Source: Candidatus Omnitrophota bacterium
Lineage (GTDB): Bacteria > Omnitrophota > Gorgyraeia > Duberdicusellales > 4484-171
Reading direction: 5' to 3'
Assembly: GCA_028711575.1 (NCBI GenBank)
Contig: JAQTSA010000006.1
Span: 1-34,539, forward strand
DNA: 34,539 bases
Part shown: one piece after another, positions 8,770-16,672 of the stretch
How the letters are laid out: every line of letters starts with the position of its first letter
Position numbering within the stretch: position 1 is the first letter of the stretch
Notes under the pieces: generated by a model
What the model was told of the DNA's origin: nothing
The model's input: only the letters and a program-made list of their open reading frames with translations
Databases searched by the model: none
Made by a program: the position numbers and the translations under genes

Positions 8770-9306
8770 TTATTTAGCCAGGGCCTTGCCCAGTTTTTTA
8801 CGAACATATTCATCTACATAACGGATACCTTTACCTTTATAAGGTTCCGGCGGCCTTACCCGTCTGACTTTGGCAGCAAACTGTCCGACAGCATGTTTAT
8901 CTATACCTTCAATCGTCAAAGCCGTTGGCCGAGGAACAGATACTTTAATCCCTTCAGGAACAGCAATCTCTACCGGATTAGAAAACCCCACATTTAAAAG
9001 AAGGTCTTTGCCCTTCATCTGAGCTTTATAGCCAACCCCAATAATTTCCAAATCTTTTTTAAAACCCTGAGTGACACCTGTAACCATATTGCTAATTAGA
9101 ACTCTTATCGTTCCATGCAAAGCCCTTGATATTTTGTCATCGTTTCTTCTATTAACAGTAATAAGTTCATTTTCAATTTTTAATTCAACTTGGGAGGGTA
9201 TTGAAAGTTTCAGATTACCTTTAGTACCGCTAACCGACAGACTGCCGCCTTCTAAGTTAATTTTTACCCCTTTAGTATTCACCGGTTGTTTTCCTACTCT
9301 TGACAT
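8770..9306 (-). CDS. rplF: 50S ribosomal protein L6
   Basis: L6 lies near the factor-binding site of the large subunit. The 178-residue protein begins Met-Ser-Arg-Val-Gly-Lys-Gln-Pro-Val and contains the C-terminal signature Pro-Glu-Pro-Tyr-Lys-Gly-Lys-Gly-Ile-Arg-Tyr. The two repeated L6 domains span roughly 10-80 and 90-165. Length and spc-operon position are normal. Confidence 0.99.
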   Translation of the reverse strand: MSRVGKQPVNTKGVKINLEGGSLSVSGTKGNLKLSIPSQVELKIENELITVNRRNDDKISRALHGTIRVLISNMVTGVTQGFKKDLEIIGVGYKAQMKGKDLLLNVGFSNPVEIAVPEGIKVSVPRPTALTIEGIDKHAVGQFAAKVRRVRPPEPYKGKGIRYVDEYVRKKLGKALAK

Positions 9307-9346
9307 ATTATTTTTCCTTTATATCGATAAAAAATTAAAAAAATTC

Positions 9347-9742
9347 TTACCACACCATCCCTAAATACTCGCCACCGACACCAAGGTCTCGGGCTTGTTT
9401 ATCAGTTACAATACCTTTTGAAGTCGAGATAAGAGCAAATCCGAATCCGTTTAGGACTTTTGGCACAGATTCATGACGCACGTATACTCTTCGCCCGGGC
9501 TTAGAAACCTTTTTTATCTGACGAAAAGCACTCTTTTTATTTATATACTTAAGATATACCTTTATCTGCTTATAACTGCCTAAATCTACTTCCTTAAAAT
9601 CTTCAATATAGCCTTCATTCTTTAGAATCTCGATAATTTTTAACATACTGTTGGAATAAGGCATCAAAGTATCCTCTTTCCTTACTAAGGAAGCGTTTCT
9701 TATTATCGTGAAACAATCGGAAATTAAATCTGTTCTACTCAT
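9347..9742 (-). CDS. rpsH: 30S ribosomal protein S8
   Basis: S8 binds helix 21 of 16S rRNA and in E. coli represses the spc operon. The 131-residue protein has the N-terminal Asp-Leu-Ile-Ser-Asp-Cys-Phe-Thr-Ile-Ile-Arg-Asn segment and the C-terminal signature Ser-Thr-Ser-Lys-Gly-Ile-Val-Thr-Asp-Lys-Gln-Ala-Arg, ending Leu-Gly-Met-Val-Trp. Length and order (after rpsN, before rplF) are standard. Confidence 0.99.
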   Translation of the reverse strand: MSRTDLISDCFTIIRNASLVRKEDTLMPYSNSMLKIIEILKNEGYIEDFKEVDLGSYKQIKVYLKYINKKSAFRQIKKVSKPGRRVYVRHESVPKVLNGFGFALISTSKGIVTDKQARDLGVGGEYLGMVW

Positions 9743-9770
9743 TTAATACGTCCTTTTTAATAATATTTAA

Positions 9771-9965
9771 CTACCAGCTGGCCTTCTTAACTCCAGGTAT
9801 AAGCCCTTTCCAGGCTAACTGTCTAAAACAAATACGACAAAGTTCAAAATCCCTAATATACGCTCTGGGACGACCACATAACCGACAACGATTACGGTAA
9901 CGCGTAGAGAATTTAACTTTTACTTTTTCTCTTTTCCATTTTTCAATTTTCGCTGTTGTAGCCAT
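9771..9965 (-). CDS. rpsZ: 30S ribosomal protein S14, type Z
   Basis: This 64-residue protein is the short zinc-binding form of S14, found in the 30S head. The zinc ribbon is Cys27-x2-Cys30-x12-Cys43-x2-Cys46, followed by the typical end Ile-Pro-Gly-Val-Lys-Lys-Ala-Ser-Trp. The type Z form is shared by Gram-positives and many deep or uncultivated phyla, whereas Proteobacteria use a longer zinc-free S14. It lies between rplE and rpsH as expected. Confidence 0.99.
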   Translation of the reverse strand: MATTAKIEKWKREKVKVKFSTRYRNRCRLCGRPRAYIRDFELCRICFRQLAWKGLIPGVKKASW

Positions 9966-9986
9966 TAAGTCCTCCTAAACAAAACC

Positions 9987-10556
9987 TTATTTTTTAAAAG
10001 GAAATCCCATTAACGTTAACAATTGTTTCGCTTCCTCATCGGTTTTTGCAGTAGTAACAATTGTAATATTCATACCTTGGGTTCGTGATGCTTTATCGAC
10101 ATTAATTTCCGGAAAAATCATTTGATCTACCAAACCAAAGTTATAATTACCCTGATTGTCAAAAGATTTAACTGAAAAACCGCGAAAATCTCTGATTCGC
10201 GGCATTGCGACTGAAATCATTCTGTCTAAAAAATCATACATCCGGTAGCGGCGTAAAAGCACGCAACAGCCAATAGCAACACCTTCACGCAGCTTAAAAT
10301 TTGAAATAGGCTTTTTAGCTTTACAAATCTTGGCTTTCTGCCCGCTGATCATGCTCAATTCTTCAGCAGCTCTCTCAATTATCTTCTGATCATTCATAGC
10401 CGCACCAACGCCCATGTTGATCGAAATTTTTTCCAAACGCGGAACAGCTAAATCATTTGTATAGCCGAAAACCTCTTTCATTTTTGGAACGATTTCTTCT
10501 CGATAACGCTTCAACAACCGCGGTATGTACTTTTCTTCTAAATTTGCTGCTGACAT
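9987..10556 (-). CDS. rplE: 50S ribosomal protein L5
   Basis: L5 binds 5S rRNA and contacts P-site tRNA through bridge B1b. The 189-residue protein has Ile-Ser-Ile-Asn-Met-Gly-Val-Gly, the Lys-Lys-Pro-Ile-Ser-Asn-Phe-Lys-Leu-Arg-Glu-Gly segment and Asp-Phe-Arg-Gly-Phe. The ATG lies 19 bases inside the end of rplX. An AAGGA site nine bases upstream supports it, and no later start would keep the N-terminus, so the overlap looks real and implies coupling. Confidence 0.98.
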   Translation of the reverse strand: MSAANLEEKYIPRLLKRYREEIVPKMKEVFGYTNDLAVPRLEKISINMGVGAAMNDQKIIERAAEELSMISGQKAKICKAKKPISNFKLREGVAIGCCVLLRRYRMYDFLDRMISVAMPRIRDFRGFSVKSFDNQGNYNFGLVDQMIFPEINVDKASRTQGMNITIVTTAKTDEEAKQLLTLMGFPFKK

Positions 10557-10852
10557 TTTTTACAAATCCTTATTTTTTCTTTGTTTTCCAGAACGTTGAT
10601 TCCGACCTTGGCACCTTTGCCACAGCCGGAACAAAATAAAGCAATATTAGAAATAGCTATTGCTGCCGGGACCTCTTTTATCCCGCCGGTTTCCTGTTCC
10701 GAACGGCGACGAAAATGCTTTTTTACAATATTTAGGCCTTCAACAACAACCCTGCTCTTTAAGCTTAAAACCCGCAAAACTTTACCGGTTTTACCTTTAT
10801 CTTTACCCGCTAAAACCTGAACTTTATCACCTTTTTTAATTTTTAAACTCAT
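10538..10852 (-). CDS. rplX: 50S ribosomal protein L24 with Cys-pair motif
   Basis: L24 is an assembly initiator near the tunnel exit. The 104-residue protein begins with a KOW motif (Lys-Lys-Gly-Asp-Lys-Val-Gln-Val-Leu-Ala-Gly-Lys-Asp-Lys-Gly-Lys-Thr-Gly). The C-terminal part holds two Cys pairs, Cys74-x2-Cys77 and Cys97-x2-Cys100, which probably bind zinc, a form seen in several non-proteobacterial lineages. Its 3' end overlaps rplE by 19 bases, longer than any other overlap in the cluster. Confidence 0.98.
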   Translation of the reverse strand: MSLKIKKGDKVQVLAGKDKGKTGKVLRVLSLKSRVVVEGLNIVKKHFRRRSEQETGGIKEVPAAIAISNIALFCSGCGKGAKVGINVLENKEKIRICKKCQQQI

Positions 10853-10863
10853 TAGATCTCTCT

Positions 10864-11229
10864 TTATATCGCCTCTGGAGCCAGCGATAAAATTTTTGCG
10901 AACTTAACTCTCAATTCTCTTGCCACGGGACCAAAGACCCGAGTTGCCCGAGGATTGCCCTGTTTATCAATAATCACACAAGCATTTGTGTCAAAACGTA
11001 TAGTAAGGCCGTCTTTTCTCTTAATCGGGAAATGAGTCCTGACAACAACAGCTCTAACAACTTCGCCCTTTTTAACTGTTCCGTTAGGAATAGCTTCCTT
11101 AACACTAGCCGTTATCACATCGCCGATAGTTGCAAACTGTTTATTTTTTTGGCCAATAACACTGATAAAAGCGACTTTTTTAGCGCCGCTGTTATCGGCA
11201 ACATCCAATCTACCTCTCATGACAATCAT
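10864..11229 (-). CDS. rplN: 50S ribosomal protein L14
   Basis: L14 forms the intersubunit bridge B8 and binds the silencing factor RsfS in other bacteria. The 121-residue protein contains [10 protein letters not shown] near the start and the signature [20 protein letters not shown]. The chosen ATG overlaps the rpsQ stop by four bases (ATGA). A second ATG three codons later is possible but less likely. Confidence 0.99.
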   Translation of the reverse strand: MIVMRGRLDVADNSGAKKVAFISVIGQKNKQFATIGDVITASVKEAIPNGTVKKGEVVRAVVVRTHFPIKRKDGLTIRFDTNACVIIDKQGNPRATRVFGPVARELRVKFAKILSLAPEAI

Positions 11230-11465
11230 TGTACAATCTCCAGCAATTCAAACCTTTTTTCCTTGGAAAAAGGGCGTGAAGCAACAATTTTAACCATATC
11301 GCCGATTTTAGCTTTATTTTCGGCATCATGGGCTTTATACTTCTTTTTTTGTAAAACTTGTTTTTTATATAAGGCGTGTTGAAACCGCCGGGCGACTTCA
11401 ATCACGATTGTCTTATCCATCTTATCAGAAACAACTCTACCCATTAAAATTCTACCTTTAGGCAT
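11226..11465 (-). CDS. rpsQ: 30S ribosomal protein S17
   Basis: S17 is a small OB-fold protein that binds early to 16S rRNA. The 79-residue sequence has [14 protein letters not shown] and the end [11 protein letters not shown]. It overlaps rpmC by eight bases upstream and rplN by four bases downstream, so three genes are tightly coupled here. Confidence 0.99.
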   Translation of the reverse strand: MPKGRILMGRVVSDKMDKTIVIEVARRFQHALYKKQVLQKKKYKAHDAENKAKIGDMVKIVASRPFSKEKRFELLEIVQ

Positions 11466-11661
11466 TTTTCTCCTCTTCTCTTTTCTTTTCGTTTAAAACT
11501 GTATGCAACTGAGCGATACCACGTTTAACTTGCTTGAAAAGATGCGGTTTCTCAACACCAGTTTTACGTCGAAACTCTAAATCCATAAGCTGTTTAGCTA
11601 AGGTTTCCAACTTATTTTTCAGTTCTTCCCGTGACAACAATCTAAGATCTTTAATACTCAA
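11458..11661 (-). CDS. rpmC: 50S ribosomal protein L29
   Basis: L29 is an alpha-helical hairpin protein at the tunnel exit and near the docking site for SRP and trigger factor. The 67-residue sequence shows the helical pattern with Leu-Met-Asp-Leu-Glu-Phe-Arg-Arg-Lys-Thr-Gly and a charged Lys/Glu tail. Size and position between rplP and rpsQ are as expected. The last eight bases overlap rpsQ. Confidence 0.97.
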   Translation of the reverse strand: MSIKDLRLLSREELKNKLETLAKQLMDLEFRRKTGVEKPHLFKQVKRGIAQLHTVLNEKKREEEKNA

Positions 11662-11681
11662 GACACAACCTCCGATAAAAA

Positions 11682-12092
11682 CTATTTATTTCTAGAAACA
11701 AAAGACGTCTTAAAAGGGAACTTATAAGCTACCAATCGAAAAGACTCACGGGCATATTCCTCAGGAACCCCGCCAATTTCAAAAAGGACTCGGCCTCGCC
11801 GGATGACTGCAACCCAAGTATCGACATCGCCCTTACCTTTACCTTGACGGGATTCAGCCGCTTTTTTTGTCACCGGCTTATCCGGATAAATCCTAATCCA
11901 CAACTTACCATTACGCCTTAAACGGCGAGTTAAAATAATACGGGCAGTTTCAATCTGGGTATTCTTAAGCCAGCCGACACCTAAAGATTTGATACCATAT
12001 TCACCAAAACATACGGTTGACCCGGCAACAGCAAGACCTTTCCTTCTGCCTCGCTGAGCTTTTCTGAACTTAACTCTTTTTGGAATAAACAT
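11682..12092 (-). CDS. rplP: 50S ribosomal protein L16
   Basis: L16 lies beside the A-site tRNA elbow. The 136-residue protein starts [11 protein letters not shown]. It has Phe-Gly-Glu-Tyr-Gly-Ile-Lys-Ser-Leu and the Glu-Ser-Arg-Gln-Gly-Lys-Gly-Lys-Gly motif that holds the arginine hydroxylated by YcfD in E. coli. Length and order after rpsC are typical. Confidence 0.99.
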   Translation of the reverse strand: MFIPKRVKFRKAQRGRRKGLAVAGSTVCFGEYGIKSLGVGWLKNTQIETARIILTRRLRRNGKLWIRIYPDKPVTKKAAESRQGKGKGDVDTWVAVIRRGRVLFEIGGVPEEYARESFRLVAYKFPFKTSFVSRNK

Positions 12093-12105
12093 GATTTAGC
12101 CTATC

Positions 12106-12801
12106 TTATCTTTTCCTGGCAGCAGCCTCATCAGCTTGCTGCTGATCCTGACTTATCAAGTATGACCCAGGATTTTTTAAACCGTTATAAACCCACACCT
12201 TTACACCAATCGTACCAAAAGTAGTACGAGAGATAGCGTAACCGTAATCGATATCAACTCTAAAAGTCTGCAGAGGAATCTTGCCAAACTTATATTTTTC
12301 TTGACGGGCAATTTCGACTCCGCCAAGCCTTCCTTTACAAGAGACTTTTATACCTTCACAACCGACATTGGTCGCCTGCTGAATAGCGCGCTTCATAGCT
12401 CTTCGAAAATTAACCCTCTTAAGCATCTGAAAGGCAATCTGTTCTGCGACAAGCTGAGCGTCCTTCGCCGGATCGGAAACTTCTTCAACATCAATTCGCA
12501 CCTCTTTCCTGGTAAGGGCAGCTAATTGTGTTTTAACTCTTTCAATATCCTGACCGCGGCGGCCGATTATTACTCCGGGACGAGATGTTCGGATTCGAGC
12601 ACGGACAAAGGTTGGCGAAACTCTTTCTACCACAACCGAAGAGATAGAACCCATAGGATAATTCTTTTTAATAATTTCCCGTATCCGCAGATCCTCTTCA
12701 AGAAAATTCGCGTAATCCCTTTTATTGGCAGTAAACCATTTCGATAACCAATCCTTACCGAAACCGATCCTCATTACATATGGATGAACTTTATGTCCCA
12801 T
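12106..12801 (-). CDS. rpsC: 30S ribosomal protein S3
   Basis: S3 forms the mRNA entry tunnel and has helicase activity with S4 and S5. I start it at ATG 12801 (231 residues): it gives the standard Met-Gly-His-Lys-Val-His-Pro N-terminus, has an AAGGA ribosome site, and follows the rplV stop by 13 bases. An open frame continues 49 codons upstream but only overlaps rplV. The type II KH domain carries Gly-Arg-Arg-Gly at residues 80-83. The C-terminal domain ends in a Gln/Ala-rich basic tail. Confidence 0.99.
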   Translation of the reverse strand: MGHKVHPYVMRIGFGKDWLSKWFTANKRDYANFLEEDLRIREIIKKNYPMGSISSVVVERVSPTFVRARIRTSRPGVIIGRRGQDIERVKTQLAALTRKEVRIDVEEVSDPAKDAQLVAEQIAFQMLKRVNFRRAMKRAIQQATNVGCEGIKVSCKGRLGGVEIARQEKYKFGKIPLQTFRVDIDYGYAISRTTFGTIGVKVWVYNGLKNPGSYLISQDQQQADEAAARKR

Positions 12802-12814
12802 AATTAAAATTCCT

Positions 12815-13174
12815 TTATTTAACCTTAACGGCGTCAATAATTTTTTCAGACGTATCCAACTCAATCTTAATATGAGAAGTACGTTTGCGTATTGTAGTCG
12901 CGCGTCCAAAAGTAGCAGCTCGCCAACGCCGTAACGTCGGACCGCCATCAGCTACGACTTTAGAAACAAACAACTTGCTTTCGTCGTAACCTTTATTCTT
13001 GGCATTAGCCGTTGCTGAAACAAGAACCTTTTTTAAAATAAATGCCGCTTTCTTATTTACCACAGTCAGAGTAACTAAAGCATCACTTACTTTAGAGCCT
13101 CTGATCATGTCAATAACCAGCCTTGCTTTCTGGGGTGAAACTCTTACAAATTTTGCTATTGCTTTTGCTACCAT
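12815..13174 (-). CDS. rplV: 50S ribosomal protein L22
   Basis: L22 lines the nascent-peptide tunnel. The 119-residue protein begins with Met-Val-Ala-Lys-Ala-Ile-Ala-Lys-Phe-Val-Arg-Val-Ser-Pro-Gln-Lys-Ala-Arg, and the beta-hairpin region near residues 80-105 includes Arg-Ala-Thr-Thr-Ile-Arg-Lys-Arg-Thr-Ser-His-Ile. An AAAGGA ribosome site precedes the ATG. The 62-base gap upstream holds a predicted internal promoter, so this gene and those downstream may have extra transcription. Confidence 0.99.
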   Translation of the reverse strand: MVAKAIAKFVRVSPQKARLVIDMIRGSKVSDALVTLTVVNKKAAFILKKVLVSATANAKNKGYDESKLFVSKVVADGGPTLRRWRAATFGRATTIRKRTSHIKIELDTSEKIIDAVKVK

Positions 13175-13201
13175 TTTCTTTTCCTTTTATTCAAAGGTGA
13201 T

Positions 13202-13229
13202 ATTATACCAAAAATATTTAGCATTTCAA
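13202..13229 (-). promoter_or_regulatory. Predicted sigma-70 promoter inside the S10 block (rpsS-rplV gap)
   Basis: On the minus strand TTGAAA (13224-13229) and TATAAT (13202-13207) are separated by 16 bases, and TGG stands directly before the -10, which gives an extended -10 element. Initiation would fall near 13195, leaving a leader of about 20 bases before the rplV start. This is a sequence match only. Confidence 0.6.
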
Positions 13230-13236
13230 CTCTTTT

Positions 13237-13524
13237 TTATTTTTTAGCGATCGCTTTCTTAGCTTTGATACCACCATGAGAACGAAAAGTTCGCGAAGGA
13301 GAAAATTCGCCCAACCGATGGCCAACCATAGATTCCGTTACAAAAACCGGAACATGTTTCTTGCCGTCATGAACGGCAAACGTAAATCCGACAAAATCAG
13401 GAGCGATCATCGAACTTCTTGACCAGGTTTTTATAGGTTTCCTGTCCCCGGAAAGCTTTGCTTTATCTAGTTTTTTTGCCAGTTTAGGATCAACAAACGG
13501 ACCTTTTTTTAGTGAACGTCCCAT
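13237..13524 (-). CDS. rpsS: 30S ribosomal protein S19
   Basis: S19 sits in the 30S head next to S13. The 95-residue protein begins [12 protein letters not shown]. It has the signature region [20 protein letters not shown]. It follows rplB by nine bases. The downstream gap of 62 bases is among the largest in the S10 block. Confidence 0.99.
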   Translation of the reverse strand: MGRSLKKGPFVDPKLAKKLDKAKLSGDRKPIKTWSRSSMIAPDFVGFTFAVHDGKKHVPVFVTESMVGHRLGEFSPSRTFRSHGGIKAKKAIAKK

Positions 13525-13533
13525 ACGACTACC

Positions 13534-14379
13534 TTACCTTCTTTTCTTTGTTCGACTCTTAATAATAAACTTGCTACTTTTATTTTTTGGCCGACGGGTT
13601 TTACCACCCTTTGTCGGCTTTCCCCATGGCGTAACCGGATGCGGATTGCCTTGACCGGAACGGCCTTCACCACCACCATGCGGGTGGTCGACCGGATTCA
13701 TCGCAACACCTCGAACCTTTGGCCTACGGCCGAGCCAACGGGTTTTGCCGGCTTTACCGCTGACAAAAGAAGACCTTTCGATTAAACCAACTTGACCGAC
13801 CGTCGCCCGGCAATCAACTTTAACTAATCTGATTTCACCGCTGGGCATCCTCAACTGAGCAACACCTTTTTCTCGAGCGTTAAGCTGGGCCCAGCTTCCG
13901 GCGCTTCTTACCATGACAGCACCCTGCTTTGGCTCTAACTCCACATTATGAATAACAGTGCCAAGCGGAATATGTTTAAGTTTCATAGAATTACCCGGAC
14001 GAATATCGACTTGGGTATCTGAAGCACTAACAATTTCGTCACCAACACTCAGCTTATCAGGCCAAATGATATAGCGGCGCTCTTTATCCTCATACTCTAA
14101 GAGAGCAATCCTAGCGCTGCGATTGGGGTCATATTCGATAGCAATTACATTCGCAACCGCGTCATATTTATCACGTTTGAAATCAATAATTCGATAGCGG
14201 CGCTTATGCCCTCCGCCTCTTCTGCGCATTGTTATCCGGCCACGGTTATTCCGACCGGCATTTTTCTTCAAACTAACAGTTAAATTCTTTTCCGGACTTG
14301 ACTTTGTTATTTCTGAAAAATCAGAACTAACCTTGAATCTCTGAGTCGGCGTTACTGGTCTAAATTTTTTAACTCCCAT
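13534..14379 (-). CDS. rplB: 50S ribosomal protein L2
   Basis: L2 is required for subunit association and supports peptidyl-transferase activity. The 281-residue protein has the N-terminal OB domain (about 60-125) and the SH3-like domain (about 130-200). The very conserved [14 protein letters not shown] segment at 227-240 contains His232, the equivalent of E. coli His229. The C-terminus is basic. Length is standard. Confidence 0.99.
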   Translation of the reverse strand: MGVKKFRPVTPTQRFKVSSDFSEITKSSPEKNLTVSLKKNAGRNNRGRITMRRRGGGHKRRYRIIDFKRDKYDAVANVIAIEYDPNRSARIALLEYEDKERRYIIWPDKLSVGDEIVSASDTQVDIRPGNSMKLKHIPLGTVIHNVELEPKQGAVMVRSAGSWAQLNAREKGVAQLRMPSGEIRLVKVDCRATVGQVGLIERSSFVSGKAGKTRWLGRRPKVRGVAMNPVDHPHGGGEGRSGQGNPHPVTPWGKPTKGGKTRRPKNKSSKFIIKSRTKKRR

Positions 14380-14397
14380 ATCTAACCTTTTAACTTT

Positions 14398-14688
14398 TTA
14401 GGTAAACTTAATTTCTGAGCCTGGTTTCAAAGTCACAACCGCCTTTTTCCAAGCAGCGGTTTTACCTTGCTGATTTCCTCTCAGTCTTTTCATCTTACCC
14501 TTAACGACCATCGAAGTAACATTTTCTACCTTAACTTTGTATAACTTCGTAATTGCGTTTTTTATTTCTAATTTATTCGCCGTTTTATCAACTAAAAAAA
14601 CATATTTACGCTGAGTTAATCCTACGCTTGCTTTTTCAGTGACTAACGGAGCCTTTATAATCGAATAGATACTTTTGTTTATAGACAT
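14398..14688 (-). CDS. rplW: 50S ribosomal protein L23
   Basis: L23 is the tunnel-exit docking site for SRP and trigger factor. The 96-residue protein contains Ala-Pro-Leu-Val-Thr-Glu-Lys-Ala and the Asn-Lys-Leu-Glu-Ile-Lys-Asn-Ala-Ile segment, with an Arg/Gly/Asn loop before the last strand. Its start overlaps the end of rplD by ten bases, which implies coupling. Confidence 0.99.
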   Translation of the reverse strand: MSINKSIYSIIKAPLVTEKASVGLTQRKYVFLVDKTANKLEIKNAITKLYKVKVENVTSMVVKGKMKRLRGNQQGKTAAWKKAVVTLKPGSEIKFT

Positions 14689-15314
14689 TTCTTCACTCTT
14701 TCCTGTATTTTGGCCAACGCATCTTTAGTAAAAACGGCCTTTTTGCAATTTAATAAGGTGTAAGGATTCAAATTCGCGGATGTTTCCATCTTCACCTCTT
14801 TCAAATTACGATGCGATAGTTTAAGGTTATTATTAAAAGAATCAATAACGAAAACAACCTTAGTTTTTTCCAAATCCATACCCTTAAGAACAGCCGCAAA
14901 CTCTTTAGTCTTTGCCGATGAAGGATTCAGTTTATCAAGAATGATTAATTCTTTATCACGGAACTTTGCGTTTAAAGCGCTTTTAAAAGCCAAAGACTTC
15001 ATACGTTTAGGCAATTTTCTATCGAAAGAATGCGGCCGAGGACCGAAAGTTACCCCTCCTCCGCGCCATAACGGCGATCGATTAGATCCAACCCGCGCCC
15101 GGCCTGTACCTTTTTGACGCCAAGGTTTTTTACCGCCTCCACTGACTTCACCTTTAGTTTTAGAGCAAGCAAGCCCTTTACGCTGATTAGCTAAATACAT
15201 AACGATCGCCTGATGCATCAAAGAATCATTAACCACTCCGTCAAAAACCGCTGGATCTAATTCGACGGTTTCAACTGCCTTGCCTTCAATGTTAATTACT
15301 GGAATTTTACTCAT
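14679..15314 (-). CDS. rplD: 50S ribosomal protein L4
   Basis: L4 reaches into the exit tunnel and in gamma-proteobacteria represses the S10 operon. The 211-residue protein has the tunnel loop near residues 50-95 with Gly-Gly-Gly-Lys-Lys-Pro-Trp-Arg-Gln-Lys-Gly-Thr-Gly-Arg-Ala-Arg and Gly-Gly-Gly-Val-Thr-Phe-Gly-Pro. It overlaps rplC by four bases (ATGA) and rplW by ten. Whether L4 regulates this cluster cannot be read from the sequence. Confidence 0.99.
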   Translation of the reverse strand: MSKIPVINIEGKAVETVELDPAVFDGVVNDSLMHQAIVMYLANQRKGLACSKTKGEVSGGGKKPWRQKGTGRARVGSNRSPLWRGGGVTFGPRPHSFDRKLPKRMKSLAFKSALNAKFRDKELIILDKLNPSSAKTKEFAAVLKGMDLEKTKVVFVIDSFNNNLKLSHRNLKEVKMETSANLNPYTLLNCKKAVFTKDALAKIQERVKKCL

Positions 15315-16159
15315 TTGACTTTTTTAACCTTTACTACCGTTCCTCTGCTTCCCGGTATAGAACCTTTAACAAAAAGAAGATTTGAATCCGTATCAATCTT
15401 CACTACCTTTAAATTCTTAGAAACCCTATATTCATCACCCATATGACCCGGCATATGTTTACCTTTCATTACCCGCGCCGGATAGGCGCTGGAACCGATT
15501 GAACCAGGACGCCGATGCATATTTGAGCCATGAGCCCCAGGCTGGCCTTTCCAGTTATACCGTTTCATGCCGCCGGTAAAACCTTTTCCCTTTGTTTTTG
15601 AACGAACATCAACGATATCGCCCTCAGTAAACATCTCAACACCAATTAAACGAAGATCGACCGGTTCGGCACTATTACCGGCAGAAACTGAATCAGGGTC
15701 AGCTCCAGACAGTTCGCTGGAACTATCTTCGTTTGTCTGGTCGAGATTTTCTTCTTTAGGCGCTTCCTCCAGCCGTACTTCAGATTCAGCATCAGCAGGA
15801 ATTTCTTTATTTCCTTTTGATTCTTGTTCTGATTCTTCAATCCCCTGGCCAGGATTTGAAGGTTCCTTCTTTTCTAAAAAGGAGAAATCAGCTTTCGCAT
15901 CGATTTCAACTTCTTTTATTTGCTTATACGGACTTAGCCCCAGCTTAGAAAAATAACCCAACTGCGGTTTCTTTACTTTTGAAAGCTTGTTTTCCTCGAC
16001 CTTGAAACAACCGATTCTGGCTACCGATTTGCCGGGATAATCAACCTTTTCCAGGAGACATACCGGATCAATCGTTATTAAGGTTACACCACAAAGATTG
16101 CCACTCTCATCGAAAATTTGAGTCATACCAATTTTTTTACCGTAAATTTCTCTTATCAT
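15311..16159 (-). CDS. rplC: 50S ribosomal protein L3 with acidic insertion
   Basis: L3 starts 50S assembly, and its loop reaches the peptidyl-transferase centre. I choose ATG 16159 (282 residues), and a GTG four codons upstream is an alternative. The N-terminal part has Gly-Lys-Lys-Ile-Gly-Met-Thr-Gln-Ile-Phe. The C-terminal half has Lys-Gly-Lys-Gly-Phe-Thr-Gly-Gly-Met-Lys-Arg and Arg-Arg-Pro-Gly-Ser-Ile-Gly. Typical L3 is about 205-215 residues. The excess is a low-complexity segment at about 96-168 with 22 Asp/Glu against 6 Lys/Arg, placed just before the Val-Glu-Met-Phe-Thr-Glu-Gly-Asp-Ile-Val-Asp-Val strand. The reading frame is intact on both sides. Confidence 0.97.
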   Translation of the reverse strand: MIREIYGKKIGMTQIFDESGNLCGVTLITIDPVCLLEKVDYPGKSVARIGCFKVEENKLSKVKKPQLGYFSKLGLSPYKQIKEVEIDAKADFSFLEKKEPSNPGQGIEESEQESKGNKEIPADAESEVRLEEAPKEENLDQTNEDSSSELSGADPDSVSAGNSAEPVDLRLIGVEMFTEGDIVDVRSKTKGKGFTGGMKRYNWKGQPGAHGSNMHRRPGSIGSSAYPARVMKGKHMPGHMGDEYRVSKNLKVVKIDTDSNLLFVKGSIPGSRGTVVKVKKVK

Positions 16160-16281
16160 CTTGTTTCTCACTTAACTTTTAAACACATCACTTTTAGTAT
16201 ATTTTTCTATAAAACCCAGCCTGAAAAGTTCTTTTTATCCGCTAAACTGGCCGGAAGAAAAACAAACTTATTCTGTGTTAA

Positions 16282-16593
16282 TTATCCGACTTCCTGTGTA
16301 ATTTCTACGTTAACACCGGCCGGCAAGTTCAATTTCCTCAAAGAATCGATCGTCTTTGGGGTTGGGTCATCCAAATCCAAAATACGTTTATGAACAGCTA
16401 ACATAAATTGTTCACGCGACTTTTTGTTGACGTGCGTTGCCCGATTAACAGTGTAGATTTTTTTCTTTGTCGGAATAGGAATAGGCCCGTTAACTTTAGC
16501 ACCTGTGCGCAAAGCAACATCAACAATTTCCTGAGTTGACTGATCCAGAACTCGATGATCAAAAGCCCGTAATTTTATTCTTAATTTCAACAT
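16282..16593 (-). CDS. rpsJ: 30S ribosomal protein S10
   Basis: S10 belongs to the 30S head and, as NusE, joins antitermination complexes with NusB and NusG. The start is ATG 16593 (103 residues), which gives [13 protein letters not shown]. An open frame extends 19 codons further but runs through the hairpin at 16622-16658 and adds residues not found in S10. The [11 protein letters not shown] motif is present. It is the first gene of the S10 block, and 122 bases separate it from the chosen rplC start. Confidence 0.99.
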   Translation of the reverse strand: MLKLRIKLRAFDHRVLDQSTQEIVDVALRTGAKVNGPIPIPTKKKIYTVNRATHVNKKSREQFMLAVHKRILDLDDPTPKTIDSLRKLNLPAGVNVEITQEVG

Positions 16594-16621
16594 AACTGGA
16601 AACCTTAACCTGTTTATTAAT

Positions 16622-16658
16622 TTGCGCGCCCGGCAACTCTCTGTTACCAAGCGCGCAA
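16622..16658 (-). promoter_or_regulatory. Strong RNA hairpin between tuf and rpsJ
   Basis: Minus-strand RNA folds into a 16-bp stem with a five-base AGAGA loop. The 5' arm TTGCGCGCTTGGTAAC pairs completely with the 3' arm GTTGCCGGGCGCGCAA, using three G-U wobbles. The wobbles become C-A mismatches on the plus strand, so the structure is meant for coding-strand RNA. No U-tract follows, so it is unlikely to be an intrinsic terminator. It lies 28 bases before the rpsJ start and could be an S10-block leader, a processing site or a stability element. Confidence 0.75.
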
Positions 16659-16672
16659 TGACTATTGCTTAA

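Noticed and set aside
12802-12948. 49-codon N-terminal extension of rpsC
   Set aside because: It overlaps rplV in another frame, is absent from S3 proteins, and the ATG at 12801 has a proper ribosome site.
15567-15956. Plus-strand open frame of 129 codons opposite rplC
   Set aside because: It is the mirror of the Glu/Ser-rich L3 insertion, gives a Ser/Phe-rich product, and has no ribosome site or promoter.
16594-16650. 19-codon extension of rpsJ
   Set aside because: It runs through the 16-bp hairpin and does not resemble S10. The internal ATG gives the canonical N-terminus.
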